Numbered from the stretch's first letter, positions 44,975 to 54,079 are shown. The stretch is 62,926 nt of DNA from Sphingopyxis sp. UBA6723 (GCF_002454115.1 NZ_DKIH01000004.1:149894-212819); one strand, 5' to 3'. The notes: generated from the letters alone by a model not told the origin. Translations and numbers: made by a program.

Positions 44975-45526
44975 ATGAACGACATTTCTGCGCGCCGCGC
45001 CCCGCTTCTCAACGGATGGCGAGTTGCCGGCTGGGGCAGCCTTTTAGCGCTGCTGATGCTGCCTGCACTGGCGATGCAAATAACCGGCGAGGTGAACTGG
45101 ACTGCGGGCGATTTCGTTTTCGCCGCCATTCTTCTCGGCTTTGTCGGGACGGTGGTTGAGCTGGCGGTGCGCTTTGCCCGGCCCGGTGCACCGCGCATCG
45201 GTTACATCATTGCCGGCTTCACCGCCTTCTTCACCTTCTGGTCGAATGCCGCGGTCGGCATCATCGGTGACGAGGATTCCGTCAACGTCTTCTTCTTCCA
45301 CATGGTTCTAGGGGCGATCGTTGCCGCGATGGTCGTCCGGTTCCGGCCCGGCGCGATGCGCTGGATCACGGTGTTGCTGGCCATCGGTCAATATGCCGTC
45401 GGCATTGCGGCGCTCAACATGATGCCGGGACACGCCGTCGAATGGGGTTTTCTCACCATTTTTGCCTTGTTGTGGCTCACGGCGGCATGGTGCTTCCACC
45501 GTGCTGTTGTCAAGCGGACCGGTTAG
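44975..45526 (+). CDS. Four- to five-helix membrane protein of unknown function
   Basis: 183 aa. Hydrophobic segments GWGSLLALLMLPALAM, FVFAAILLGFVGTVVELAV, YIIAGFTAFFTFWSNAAVGIIG, FFFHMVLGAIVAAMVV and a final pair are visible. A GDEDSVNVFF loop is acidic. No family named. A GGAGA site precedes the ATG. Divergent from a membrane-anchored regulator, so it is its likely target. Confidence 0.78.
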   Translation: MNDISARRAPLLNGWRVAGWGSLLALLMLPALAMQITGEVNWTAGDFVFAAILLGFVGTVVELAVRFARPGAPRIGYIIAGFTAFFTFWSNAAVGIIGDEDSVNVFFFHMVLGAIVAAMVVRFRPGAMRWITVLLAIGQYAVGIAALNMMPGHAVEWGFLTIFALLWLTAAWCFHRAVVKRTG

Positions 45527-45607
45527 TCGAAGACGTGGTCGGAGTTGATGCTCCCGTCTACGTCGATCGCGTGGACAGCGCGCGCCACACGGGCCGAGCC
45601 GCTTGTG

Positions 45608-45817
45608 CTAGCGCCGGGCTGCAAACAATATGACCGCGCCGCCAATTGCCATCACCGCGGCACCAGCGACGGCCCATAGCATCGATGGCCCTTCGAGAGG
45701 CTTGCATTCCCCGACACATGCGATGGGGGCAACTGTCAACAAACCAGTTCCTTGCAGAAACCACAGACTCCCTAAAGCGAACAGGAGTCCCCCCAGGATA
45801 ATTATGATCCATTTCAT
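45608..45817 (-). CDS. Small two-helix membrane protein, 69 aa
   Basis: MKWIIIILGGLLFALGSLWFLQGTGLL is the first helix. A short loop with PIACVGECKPLEGPS (two Cys) follows, then a second helix (MLWAVAGAAVMAIGGAVILF) and RR end. The ATG at 45817 has GGGAGC upstream. The layout of two helices with a Cys-containing periplasmic loop is common among small envelope proteins; function unknown. Confidence 0.75.
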   Translation of the reverse strand: MKWIIIILGGLLFALGSLWFLQGTGLLTVAPIACVGECKPLEGPSMLWAVAGAAVMAIGGAVILFAARR

Positions 45818-45832
45818 GTGCCATGCTCCCAT

Positions 45833-46338
45833 TTTCGACCCGCGAAGGCTGTAAGCCTCTTGTCTTCGGACGCACAGCCTTGTTCACGTTAGCATTGATC
45901 ATTGTTCCCTACCGCAGCATGTTTCCAAGCGACCAAGCTTCTCCAACGAGCGCTACTTCAAACTGATTGCCTGCCAAGCGAGCCCGCTGGTGGCGGCGCC
46001 AAAAGCGGCCTTGGGAAGCTGTTCTGACGACTTCCCACACTTTTCAATCCAAAGCGGCCTGACCGCTACCGGCCCACTCCCGCGGTAGCCAGCGCCTGAG
46101 CGGCTTAGAGCAACTTCCAATACCCGCAATTGGTCGATTGCGCGACATAAGGCGGATACGCGCGTGCCGTGCCGCCACACTGAGCTCGGAGCGATCAGCT
46201 TCTTGGCGAAAGTTCGATTCCATTAGCATGGATCAACTTCGCGCGATTCTTGTAGGGATACGGCTCACCAAGCCGGAACATGCCGATCTGCGCCGCGTTT
46301 CTTCGACCAGCCCCTTTGGGCTGTGAAGGAGTGACGAC
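45833..46338. other. 506-bp gap with an EcfG-type promoter
   Basis: No supportable gene. It carries GC-rich repeat remnants near 46050 (AAGCGGCCTGACCGCTACCGGCC). Near the right edge is a GGAAC-N16-CGTT promoter serving the Gln-rich gene. Confidence 0.5.
46275..46299 (+). promoter_or_regulatory. EcfG-type general stress promoter
   Basis: GGAAC (46275-46279) and CGTT (46296-46299) are separated by 16 bp, the consensus for alphaproteobacterial sigma-EcfG promoters. It points to the gene starting at 46339. Confidence 0.7.
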
Positions 46339-46623
46339 ATGGAACAGAATGGACAGAATGATCGCGACGGGACGCAGAACGGACCCGGCGAACAGATTCG
46401 CGCGCAGGACGATCAACGCCAGCAGGAACAGCAGAGTCAGAACCAGCAGAGCGGGCAGCAAGACCAGAGCCAGCCGGGTGCGCAGCAGGGAAAAACAGCC
46501 GATAAGCAGTCGGCGCGCGGGCCCGACGGCAACGGCCAGAACGCTGGCGGCGGTGTGGCGGAGCTGGAAATCGAAAAACTCGGCGGCATCGGCGAGGGGC
46601 AGCAGGACGAGCTAGGCGGTTAG
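46339..46623 (+). CDS. Gln-rich disordered stress protein, 94 aa
   Basis: Almost wholly hydrophilic; Gln, Asn, Gly, Asp and Arg dominate (DQRQQEQQSQNQQSGQQDQ). The C-terminal part is ELEIEKLGGIGEGQQDELGG. Such low-complexity proteins in alphaproteobacteria are often desiccation or osmotic-stress proteins. The AAGGAG site and the EcfG-type promoter 40-60 bp upstream support a stress-induced gene. Confidence 0.75.
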   Translation: MEQNGQNDRDGTQNGPGEQIRAQDDQRQQEQQSQNQQSGQQDQSQPGAQQGKTADKQSARGPDGNGQNAGGGVAELEIEKLGGIGEGQQDELGG

Positions 46624-46939
46624 CGCGGCCAAACCGGCGAACAGAAGCCCGCGACCGATCGCGACCCAGGCGCGCCCACTCCGGACGGCGCGACGAAAGA
46701 GCTCCGCGGAGACCGATAGACCGATAGACCGAACACGACATTTGCCGGTCCAGCGCGCAGTGGCAAGCCGGTCTCACAAAAACCCCTCGCCGCGGAAAAC
46801 GTGGCACTTGGCCCCGCCGCGCGGGTCCATTTTGTGGCGTGCGCCGCAGTTGCGTCGTCGACGAACGCTCGCTGCGCAGAAATGAACGCGTTGGTTCGAA
46901 TTCGAAAGCGCGGCGATGGATCACACGAGCTGAACCAAA

Positions 46940-47386
46940 CTAGGTGCGGCAGCCGCGCAGAATACGCCGCTTGTGCTCGACTGCGGCGAGGATAAGCTCG
47001 GCGCGGGAGAGCTGGCTGAACAGGCGGATGAATTCGGGGTCGGCGATACTTTTGCAGGCATTCAGGGTGAGCCAGTCCGCGGCCGCCGTCCAGTAACTCT
47101 TCCGTCCTGTCAGCGCATCCGATACGGCATCCAGATCGGCGCCAGAATCTTCGATGGCTGCACAGCGCCGACGCAGCTCCGCTTCGACCGCGGCGAGTTC
47201 CGCGCGCGACAGCAAGGGCCAACGATCATGAAAATCGGGCCAGTCGGGCACGGCCATGGTCCAGGGGATATTGGCGACCACCCAATCGGCGATTTTGCCG
47301 GTGCGATCGCGTTGCCGCCGGGTCTCAGCGATGTCGCCCAGCGGAACTAGATGTTCGGGATCCGCTATGCGCTGCAGATTTGCCAT
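46940..47386 (-). CDS. Hypothetical protein with EcfG-type promoter, 148 aa
   Basis: Soluble, helical, Trp-rich (TIPWTMAVPDWPDFHDRWPLLSRAELAAVEAELRRRC reads as one example region, with VANIPW before it). No known domain. GAGGG lies upstream of the ATG at 47386. A GGAAC-N16-CGTT promoter on the same strand ends about 45 bp upstream. Expected to be induced by general stress. Confidence 0.7.
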   Translation of the reverse strand: MANLQRIADPEHLVPLGDIAETRRQRDRTGKIADWVVANIPWTMAVPDWPDFHDRWPLLSRAELAAVEAELRRRCAAIEDSGADLDAVSDALTGRKSYWTAAADWLTLNACKSIADPEFIRLFSQLSRAELILAAVEHKRRILRGCRT

Positions 47387-47427
47387 CGCTGCACCCTCTT
47401 TCGCCTCCGTCGGTCCCGTCGCTGCTC

Positions 47428-47452
47428 AACGCAGCTTCAAGCCTGAAGTTCC
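47428..47452 (-). promoter_or_regulatory. EcfG-type general stress promoter
   Basis: On the minus strand, GGAAC (47452-47448) and CGTT (47431-47428) are separated by 16 bp. It points to the gene starting at 47386. Confidence 0.68.
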
Positions 47453-47579
47453 GCATTCGGCCGTTTGCTCTACCTTTCGGAGCAAAGGCATGGTCGGACC
47501 TGCCGGTTGAACTCTTCGGGCGATGGGTCTGGGTGCGGCCTTACATCGCGTACTTGCCCCGCATGCGCGCACCATGCCT

Positions 47580-47957
47580 TCAGCTAGCGGCAAAGGTTAG
47601 CGTTTCAATCTTGTTTCCGTCAGGATCACAGACAAAAGCAGCGTAATAATTTGCGTCATATTCAGGCCTCAGGCCGGGCAGTCCGTTGCTCGTGCCGCCG
47701 CTTGCTAATGCCGCTCGGTAAAAGGCGTCGACGGCGACGCGACTTTCCACTTCAAAAGCAACATGGACGCCGTTGCCGACGCTTGCCTGCTCCCCATCGG
47801 CGGGGATGTTGAGGCTGAATACAGTTATGCCCGCGCCATAGCCGACGGCCTCTTCGACATCGAGCGTCCTGCGAAGGCCAAGCACATTCATGACCGGATC
47901 ATAGAACGCGCGTGCGCGATCCAGATCGGATGTACCTAAGGAGACGTGATGCAGCAT
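47580..47957 (-). CDS. VOC-family (glyoxalase/bleomycin-resistance fold) protein
   Basis: 125 aa, one complete VOC domain: MLHHVSLGTSDLDRARAFYDPVMNVLG (metal His), HVAFEVESRVAVDAFYRAAL and AAFVCDPDGNKIETLTF (metal Glu). Members of this subgroup are dioxygenase- or lyase-like enzymes of unknown substrate. Not in an obvious operon. Confidence 0.9.
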   Translation of the reverse strand: MLHHVSLGTSDLDRARAFYDPVMNVLGLRRTLDVEEAVGYGAGITVFSLNIPADGEQASVGNGVHVAFEVESRVAVDAFYRAALASGGTSNGLPGLRPEYDANYYAAFVCDPDGNKIETLTFAAS

Positions 47958-48404
47958 TACCTATCAAATCTCCGATCCGGAAAGGGTTCCCCGAACGACA
48001 TTTGCGTCGACCGGTCGATCAGCCGCCGTCGGCCATATTACTGGTCGCCGACCATGTAACGACGGCGACACCGCGACGTCGGCTTTTGCTCGCCACGCAA
48101 ATCGAAGCTGCCAGTTTGCAACCGATCAGCAGCATCACTCAGATTGAGACATCTGTGACCGTTAACCCGCGCCGAATGTCATGTCTTTGGGATCGATCCG
48201 CATCTCTTGGCGAGTTCATGCAAACTGGAGGAAAAACTGGCGCCGGTCCGTTCCGCCGCTCGGCCTCGAGCTTGCCAATGGGTCACCCGCGAACTGCGCA
48301 TTCATGCACTTGCGTTCATCGCCGTCGATTATGACCACCAACCAATCTGGTAAGCGTCACGAATGCATGATGTCTGCGCCACAGGCTTAACCGGTTTCAG
48401 ATCA
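47958..48404. other. 447-bp gap with repeat remnant
   Basis: No supportable gene. The third copy of the degenerate repeat lies at 48076-48125. A short frame can be read in places but lacks a ribosome site and protein-like composition. Confidence 0.45.
48076..48125. repeat. Degenerate intergenic repeat, copy 3
   Basis: ACGTCGGCTTTTGC ... CGAAGCTGCCAGTTTGC matches the copy at 39147 at both ends of a ~50-bp unit. Confidence 0.45.
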
Positions 48405-48710
48405 TCACTCGGCACCACGCGGCCCCTCGTCTTCGTCCCCGCCGGGACCAAGTTGGCCCGGCTCGTCATCGTCACTGCGTTCGCCCCTGTATGCGTCCAT
48501 GTCGATCCGACCTGAGCGTTCCATCTGATGCATATGATCAACCACGTCTTGCACGTCGTCCGTCTCTTCTCCAGTCTTTGGCTTGTCGCTGTCGGCCAAC
48601 GGGCGCTCAATGTGTGCAGCATCGGCAACTGAGTGCGCTTGCGTTTCCTCGTCATCTTGCTCGCGGTTCACGGCTTCAGGCGCGGTGGTTTGCTTGGGAT
48701 CGGCAATCAT
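48405..48710 (-). CDS. Acidic disordered protein with EcfG-type promoter, 101 aa
   Basis: Very acidic and hydrophilic (EQDDEETQAHSVADAAHIER; SDDDEPGQLGPGGDEDEGPR). There is a short helical part DDVQDVVDHMHQMERSGRIDMDAYRGE. No known domain. AGGAG precedes the ATG at 48710 and a GGAAC-N17-CGTT element lies 29-54 bp upstream. Likely a general stress gene. Confidence 0.72.
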   Translation of the reverse strand: MIADPKQTTAPEAVNREQDDEETQAHSVADAAHIERPLADSDKPKTGEETDDVQDVVDHMHQMERSGRIDMDAYRGERSDDDEPGQLGPGGDEDEGPRGAE

Positions 48711-48738
48711 GGCTCGGGCTCCTACCTTATCGAAACGC

Positions 48739-48764
48739 AACGCGGACCGGGTCGCCGCGGTTCC
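48739..48764 (-). promoter_or_regulatory. EcfG-type general stress promoter
   Basis: On the minus strand, GGAAC (48764-48760) and CGTT (48742-48739) are separated by 17 bp. It directs transcription to the acidic protein gene starting at 48710. Confidence 0.68.
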
Positions 48765-48794
48765 GCAGCGCGTGCCGTCGGCGACAGGCGCCAG

Positions 48795-48917
48795 TCAATT
48801 GACCACGCCCGCGTAGATCCCGATTGCCGAAAGCAACGTCGCCGCCGCTAGCAGTGCCCAGCGCCAGACCTCGCCGTCCGGCTCCTGGCCGGTTGGATCG
48901 GGCGCTGCGGGCGGCAT
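48795..48917 (-). CDS. 40-aa single-span membrane microprotein
   Basis: Reads MPPAAPDPTGQEPDGEVWRW and continues in one hydrophobic helix (ALLAAATLLSAIGIYAGVV) to the stop. The polar, Pro-rich head plus a single helix is strikingly like the SRAP-coupled 40-aa protein at 27719. Too short for standard calling and with only a weak ribosome site. Lies upstream of the acidic stress gene on the same strand. Confidence 0.5.
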   Translation of the reverse strand: MPPAAPDPTGQEPDGEVWRWALLAAATLLSAIGIYAGVVN

Positions 48918-49081
48918 GTCTCAGGACTGAGCCATGGGCGCGTTCTCCTTGCCCCGGTTCGAGGACATCGCCGCTCGTCTTGGCGGTGATGAGGACGTTT
49001 AGTGTAAAGGCGCTGGCACCGATGACCAGATGCAAATAGGTTTGCGTGTCCCAAATCGGAAAACTCGGCCCGCACGGCAGA

Positions 49082-49203
49082 TTGACGCGCGGCGGAATCG
49101 GCGTAGCATCGCAACAACTTTGGCAGTTCTATTGACCCAGAAGCTGTCGAGGGGCTGCATCGAATATGCCGGAAAGGCCGCGTTCCACTGGCGCGGCCTT
49201 TTT
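49082..49203 (+). ncRNA. Candidate small RNA with own promoter and terminator
   Basis: A promoter-like pair TTGACG (49082-49087) and TAGCAT (49104-49109), 16 bp apart, is followed ~65 bp later by an intrinsic terminator. This consists of GGCCGCG (49176-49182), a 9-nt loop, CGCGGCC (49192-49198) and TTTTT. The implied transcript is about 87 nt, from ~49116. A frame can be read through it but has no start or ribosome site. Not matched to any known sRNA family. Confidence 0.4.
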
Positions 49204-49263
49204 GCGGCGCCACAGCCGATTGCGGTCACCCAAGCTCTCCTGCCTTGAGCCCCACGCAAATCC

Positions 49264-49875
49264 CCGTCCGTGCCTTTCTAGCCGCCTAGGGCAAGACGGG
49301 TCAGGTCACGGGCGTTATTGCATGAAGTCGATACTGACGTGATCCGTCAGCGACGCGACCGGGCGGGGCGGCCGCGGAACGAACAGTCATTTTGCCCAAA
49401 GCTCTGTTACAGCGACTGCGGCTGAGTCCAACGCCAGCGACCTCCCCGACGATTGTGCCACTGTCGCCGCGGACGTTACCCAACGCGAGCGAACTGCTCA
49501 CTCGGCTGACGGCTGTGCATTCCCAAGATCTCAAGCCCAGACCGCCTGCCCCCGGCAGACCCTTATGCAGGGGACAATATTGAACAATGTTAAGTTGCTG
49601 TCACCGGCGTGCCCAACACTGCGCAGGTAGACATGCTTTTGGCGCGTGAATTGATCATCGAACTGTCCTTGCTAGCCGGCAACCGATCTGATCCTCTGGG
49701 AATTATCCTTATGGACGAGTGACTATTTGAACAAATCAGGCTGCACTCACTTGAGCGGCCGCCAACTGCGTCGGGCTGTGCAAAATTGGGCCATTGTCAG
49801 TTCCGCTGTGTGCTGATTCGGCGGGGTTTGCGTCGGCTGCACAACGGGAAAAACGACATAAGGATTATCGAGGTC
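49264..49875. other. 612-bp gap upstream of the ROK kinase gene
   Basis: No convincing gene. There is a small hairpin CTGACG-TGATC-CGTCAG near 49335 and a 29-codon frame at 49632 without a ribosome site that is probably chance or a relic. Lower GC near 49570-49600 may mark a promoter. Confidence 0.45.
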
Positions 49876-50763
49876 ATGGACGGCAACATTGCACTCATCG
49901 AGGCGGGAGGTACCAAATTTATCGTGGGGGTGGGAGATGTGTCGCGTCGGATTTTGGCGCGGACCCGCATCGATACCACCCGTCCGGAGGAGACGATCCC
50001 GGCGGCCATTGACTGGCTTCGGCAGCAGGGCGGCAATTTTTGCGCGGTGGGGATCGCGAGCTTCGGCCCACTTGACCTCGACCCCGCCTCGCCGACCTGG
50101 GGACATATCAACAGGACCGCCAAGCCCAACTGGAGTGATACCGATATTGCGGGGCCTTTCGGGCGTGCGCTAAGTTGTCCCGTTGCGATCGATACGGACG
50201 TGAATGGCGCCGCGCTTGGCGAATGGATGTGGGGTGCTGGCGCAGAAACAAACTCGTCACTCTACATTACGGTTGGGACCGGCATTGGTGGCGGGGCGGT
50301 TGTCGGCGGGCATTTAATTCACGGTGTCAGTCACCCCGAAATGGGGCATATTCGCATGCCGCGCCACCCCGCCGACAGGGATTTTGCCGGTCTTTGCCCA
50401 TTCCATGGCGACTGCCTTGAGGGACTGGCTGCGGGTCCATCGATCAAGGCGCGCTGGGGGGCGTCGCTATCCGACTTGCCGTCCGATCATATCGGCCACG
50501 AAATGATCGCCTGGTATCTCGCGCGGGCGGTAACAACCTTTCAGGCCATCCTGGAGCCCGCACGCATCATATTGGGGGGAGGCGTGATGGCGACGCCAGG
50601 ATTGATCGAGCGTGTTCGCACGGAGGCGGTCGCCGGATCGAACGGATATTTCGCTGGCGATGCGCAAAAGATCATTGTCGCCCCCATGCTCGGTGACGAC
50701 ACCGGCCTGCTTGGAGCATTAGCGATTAGCAGGAGAGACTCTTTGGCTCTTCGTCCGATCTGA
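49876..50763 (+). CDS. ROK-family sugar kinase (fructokinase-like)
   Basis: 295 aa. Phosphate-1 motif ALIEAGGTKFIVGVG, the phosphate-2 region YITVGTGIGGGAVVGG and the ROK zinc site HPEMGHIRMPRH with GLCPFHGDCLEGLAAGPSI are present. Adenosine motif IILGGGVMATPG. The zinc-site arrangement is that of bacterial fructokinases. GAGG precedes the ATG. No transporter gene nearby. Confidence 0.93.
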   Translation: MDGNIALIEAGGTKFIVGVGDVSRRILARTRIDTTRPEETIPAAIDWLRQQGGNFCAVGIASFGPLDLDPASPTWGHINRTAKPNWSDTDIAGPFGRALSCPVAIDTDVNGAALGEWMWGAGAETNSSLYITVGTGIGGGAVVGGHLIHGVSHPEMGHIRMPRHPADRDFAGLCPFHGDCLEGLAAGPSIKARWGASLSDLPSDHIGHEMIAWYLARAVTTFQAILEPARIILGGGVMATPGLIERVRTEAVAGSNGYFAGDAQKIIVAPMLGDDTGLLGALAISRRDSLALRPI

Positions 50764-50907
50764 TCGATTTCGCCCCGTTTCAGACGGGTCGCTACCGGCC
50801 AGGCAGTCAAACGAAATGGTCGTGGCGCAGTCCCATTTGCATAGTTTAACTGACGTAACCGCAGAAACCGTCATTATGCCGGATCGTAAGCATCATGGAG
50901 ATCCGTT

Positions 50908-51285
50908 TTGCCATCAACAGAAACCGTTGCTCGCTTTACGAACCAAGTTCTCAGTGGCGATCATGCCGGAGCGATCCGCGACTGGTACACTGCGGACGCC
51001 ACCGTTCAAGAAAACCAATCCCCGCCGAAACAGGGGCGCGACCTATTGCGCGCGCGCGAGCAGGCCACGCTCGATCGCATGGAACGCGTTGACACCGAAC
51101 TCCTTGCGCCGCCGTTGATCGACGGCGACACCGTCGTGATCCGATGGAGGTTCACCTTCTATCCCACAGGTGGCGGCAAGCTGATGATGGAAGAAGTCGC
51201 ATGGCAAAGCTGGCGCGGGGACCAGATCGCAAACGAAACATTCTTCTACGACCCCGCCCAAATGAAACCTCCGCCGATTGCCTAG
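50908..51285 (+). CDS. NTF2-like (SnoaL/DUF4440-type) protein
   Basis: 125 aa, single alpha+beta cone domain: FTNQVLSGDHAGAIRDWYTADATVQENQSPPKQGRD and the C-terminal WQSWRGDQIANETFFYDPAQ. The start is TTG at 50908 with GGAG 8 bp upstream; no in-frame ATG fits the domain. Function unknown; the pocket could bind a small molecule. Confidence 0.82.
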   Translation: MPSTETVARFTNQVLSGDHAGAIRDWYTADATVQENQSPPKQGRDLLRAREQATLDRMERVDTELLAPPLIDGDTVVIRWRFTFYPTGGGKLMMEEVAWQSWRGDQIANETFFYDPAQMKPPPIA

Positions 51286-51399
51286 TGGCTGTCGGACCAG
51301 CGGCATTTTGGTTAAGTGGCGGTCCCCTTCGTCGATGCTCAATAGGGCTGATGTTATCCTCGGCCGATCAGGGCCGAGCCAGGCAAGAAAGAACACTCC

Positions 51400-52059
51400 T
51401 TGGCCAAAATCGTCAACGGTGCCAGCCTCAAGCCTCGCTCCGGCGGCCCGCCTAAAAACATCGTCTTGCTGTTACACGGCTTCGGCTCGAGCGGCACGGA
51501 CATGATCTCGCTTGCTCCGCAATGGCAGGAATCTCTTCCCGACACCCTGTTCCTGGCCCCGCACGCGCCGCAGCGTTGTGGAATGATGGGTGCCGGTTAT
51601 CAATGGTGGGGGCTATCCGGGTTTGCGCCGTCGGCGCTGGCCGCGGGCGCAGCATCGGCAGCGCCTGCTATCGATGCGTTCATCGACCGTAAGCTCGCGC
51701 AATATGAATTAACCGAGGCCGACCTCGCACTGGTCGGTTTTAGCCAGGGAACGATGATGGCGCTTCATGTCGCGCTGCGCCGACCAAGAACTGTGGCAGC
51801 GGTAATTGGCTATGCGGGGATGCTCGCTGGCACTGCCGGCCTGGCCGATCACCTCCCAAAGCCGCCAGTATTATTGGTGCACGGGACCGCCGATCCCGTG
51901 GTCCCGATCGCGGCGCTTCATATGTCGGAAAGCGAGCTCAAACGACTGGGCGTGGATGTCACGACCCATGTCTCTTACGGTGTGGGTCACACCGTCGACC
52001 CCGTCGGCTTGCGCCTGGGCTGCGAATTTGTCGCCAAAGCCTTTGCGCAGACGGTGTAA
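51400..52059 (+). CDS. Carboxylesterase/phospholipase-type alpha/beta hydrolase
   Basis: 219 aa. Oxyanion loop LLLHGFGSSGTDM, nucleophile elbow VGFSQGTMMA, Asp in VHGTADPVVP and His in YGVGHTVDP form a complete triad. This is the short carboxylesterase (YpfH/EstB-like) subfamily. The start is a TTG at 51400; the ribosome site is weak. Last cargo gene, converging on the relaxase. Confidence 0.9.
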   Translation: MAKIVNGASLKPRSGGPPKNIVLLLHGFGSSGTDMISLAPQWQESLPDTLFLAPHAPQRCGMMGAGYQWWGLSGFAPSALAAGAASAAPAIDAFIDRKLAQYELTEADLALVGFSQGTMMALHVALRRPRTVAAVIGYAGMLAGTAGLADHLPKPPVLLVHGTADPVVPIAALHMSESELKRLGVDVTTHVSYGVGHTVDPVGLRLGCEFVAKAFAQTV

Positions 52060-52111
52060 CGGCTCGCCAACAGACACGTCGCGAGCAGCCTGGTGCAAAC
52101 CAATAACCGCC

Positions 52112-54079
52112 TCATGAGATGGTCGGCCCGCTGCGCTGCCGACCCAGCGACCAGTTGATCCCGCTGTCGCGCAATATGCCTGCGACCGGCTTTCCGATAC
52201 GGCGATCGAGAACCGGTCGCCAAGGCACCAGCGTGAAGTCGCGCGACCGCTCGACCAGGGCATAGCGGGCGCTGGCCATATCGACCGGTCGTATCAAACG
52301 GCCTTCGATACGCTCGCCAACTTTTGCTTCGGCAAATGATTTGCCAAGCTCGTCTGCGATCTGACGTGCCACACGGAGCAGTTCGCGGCGTTGCAGCGTG
52401 TCGAGCATCGTGCGGCGATAGATTGTCCGCCCGTCCCTCTCCTCCGCTAGTTGCTCAGCCATCAGCCACTGCCTCCGCAGGGCTTGCGCTGCCCGAACCT
52501 CGCGGCCAAATCCCGCATCCCGGACAGGCTGCGGCGCCGCCGCAATCAGTTCGTGATCCAGCCATGTTGCCGCTTCCATCGACGGCAATTTTTCGACGGG
52601 CGCAGCGGACAAGATTTCGACCGTCACGGGCCGGTCGCCGACCGCCCGCTGTTCATACGCTTCCACCTTATCGAGATGATCGCTGGCAATGATCCAGCTG
52701 CCGTCGGGATTGCGATCGATGCCGCGCATCGCTCGCCGCATTGCCTCCAGGCGGCGGACATGCGTTTCGGCAAAGGCTTCACTGGCGGCAGGATCTTGGC
52801 GCAAATGGGCATCGACCGTATAAATGCCGCCGTTGTTTGCAGCAACCGCGGCGATGGTCCGATCGACGTCGCGGATACCGCCCGCGCGTGGGACGATCCT
52901 GACGATGGCTTCCTCCGGGGTCGGCGGGACATCGGCCCCCTGCCCGACCTCGACATAATGCGTCCGCCCATCTACCCCGTCGATAAGGAGATAGTGGCGA
53001 TCGCGATGTTCGTCGGACAGTCCGCGGGCGACGACGCGTCCGATGACCGGTTCAGCGCCCGGTGCAGCGGGATCGAAGATCATCCGGTCGCCGGCCGCCC
53101 GCTCAAGATTTCGCGCCGTCAGTTCGCGCTGCATGGTGCGAATGATATCGCCGCGTTCGCCCATTTGCCGAAGCGTATGCGCGAGGTCGGGGGCAAGCCG
53201 CCAACTGCTGCCGCCCAGACTTTCCGCCACCCCCATGCGAGCAAGTTTGTGGAGGCGGCCTGCGCGGAGCGACTGGTGCAAAGGGTCGGCTGAGGTCGTC
53301 CGCACCACCCGCATATCGCTCATCTCGCGGAGCAAGACCCGATCGACCGCCGTCAGACGTTCGGCATTCATATCGGCGCGCAGCCGCGTCTCGATTTCGA
53401 GATCGGTTCGCGGCCCGAGATCGAGAGTGAGAATGTCGCTCGCGCGCGCACGACAGCCATGGGCAATATACTCACGGGCGATGACCAGATCGTCGCCGCG
53501 ATCGTCTTTCCCGCGCAGCATGATGTGACTGTGAGCATGCCCGGTGTTAAAATGATCGACAGCTACCCAGTCGAGCTTGCTGTTCAGGTCTTCCTCCATT
53601 TGCGCCATCAACCGGCGCACAAATGGTTTGAGGTCCGGATATTGATCGCCATCTTCGGGCGCCACGATAATCCGAAACTGGTGACGATCTCCGCTTGCGC
53701 GCGCGAGGAACCCGGCCCCGTCGGCGACGTCCCTGTCGCTCGTGTAAAGCGCTCCCGCCATGCCCTCGCGCGTGACACCATCGCGCTGGATATATCGCAG
53801 ATGCGCTTTGGCGCCGCCGAACCCTGCCCCGGCCAGTTTGACGGGCCGCACTTTCACGATGACGCGGCGCGCGCGTAATCCACTGTGCCGATCGCGCGAC
53901 CGCAGCACCCGTGCCACGCTCGCGCCGCGTCCGATCCGGCTGCCGTCAAAGCGCGCGCCTTTAGGGCCGCGCTTGCCAAATCGCCGCGCGGCTTTGACGA
54001 CCAGCGCCAGATAACGAGTTCCTTTGCCGCGACTGCGCATACGTCCAAGGCGCGGGGTGAAGTCATCATCGTCGCTCAT
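52112..54079 (-). CDS. rlxS: Conjugative relaxase (VirD2/RlxS type, DUF3363 C-terminus)
   Basis: 655 aa. The N-terminal relaxase has the histidine motif WVAVDHFNTGHAHSHIMLRG (H...HxH), which holds the metal for strand nicking. The catalytic Tyr is likely among YLALV or LRYIQR at the start of the domain. The large DUF3363-type C-terminal part (REMSDMRVV to the end) is typical for Tn4371-type ICEs. It would nick oriT and pilot the strand to TraG. The ATG at 54079 overlaps the stop of the 79-aa gene. Confidence 0.93.
   Translation of the reverse strand: MSDDDDFTPRLGRMRSRGKGTRYLALVVKAARRFGKRGPKGARFDGSRIGRGASVARVLRSRDRHSGLRARRVIVKVRPVKLAGAGFGGAKAHLRYIQRDGVTREGMAGALYTSDRDVADGAGFLARASGDRHQFRIIVAPEDGDQYPDLKPFVRRLMAQMEEDLNSKLDWVAVDHFNTGHAHSHIMLRGKDDRGDDLVIAREYIAHGCRARASDILTLDLGPRTDLEIETRLRADMNAERLTAVDRVLLREMSDMRVVRTTSADPLHQSLRAGRLHKLARMGVAESLGGSSWRLAPDLAHTLRQMGERGDIIRTMQRELTARNLERAAGDRMIFDPAAPGAEPVIGRVVARGLSDEHRDRHYLLIDGVDGRTHYVEVGQGADVPPTPEEAIVRIVPRAGGIRDVDRTIAAVAANNGGIYTVDAHLRQDPAASEAFAETHVRRLEAMRRAMRGIDRNPDGSWIIASDHLDKVEAYEQRAVGDRPVTVEILSAAPVEKLPSMEAATWLDHELIAAAPQPVRDAGFGREVRAAQALRRQWLMAEQLAEERDGRTIYRRTMLDTLQRRELLRVARQIADELGKSFAEAKVGERIEGRLIRPVDMASARYALVERSRDFTLVPWRPVLDRRIGKPVAGILRDSGINWSLGRQRSGPTIS

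Noticed and set aside
46265..46924. 219-codon minus-strand frame across the Gln-rich gene
   Set aside because: Arg/Ser-rich antisense of a low-complexity gene; the plus-strand gene has AAGGAG and an EcfG-type promoter.
49632..49721. 29-codon frame starting MLLARELIIELSLLAG
   Set aside because: No ribosome site, no neighbour coupling and no motif; likely chance.
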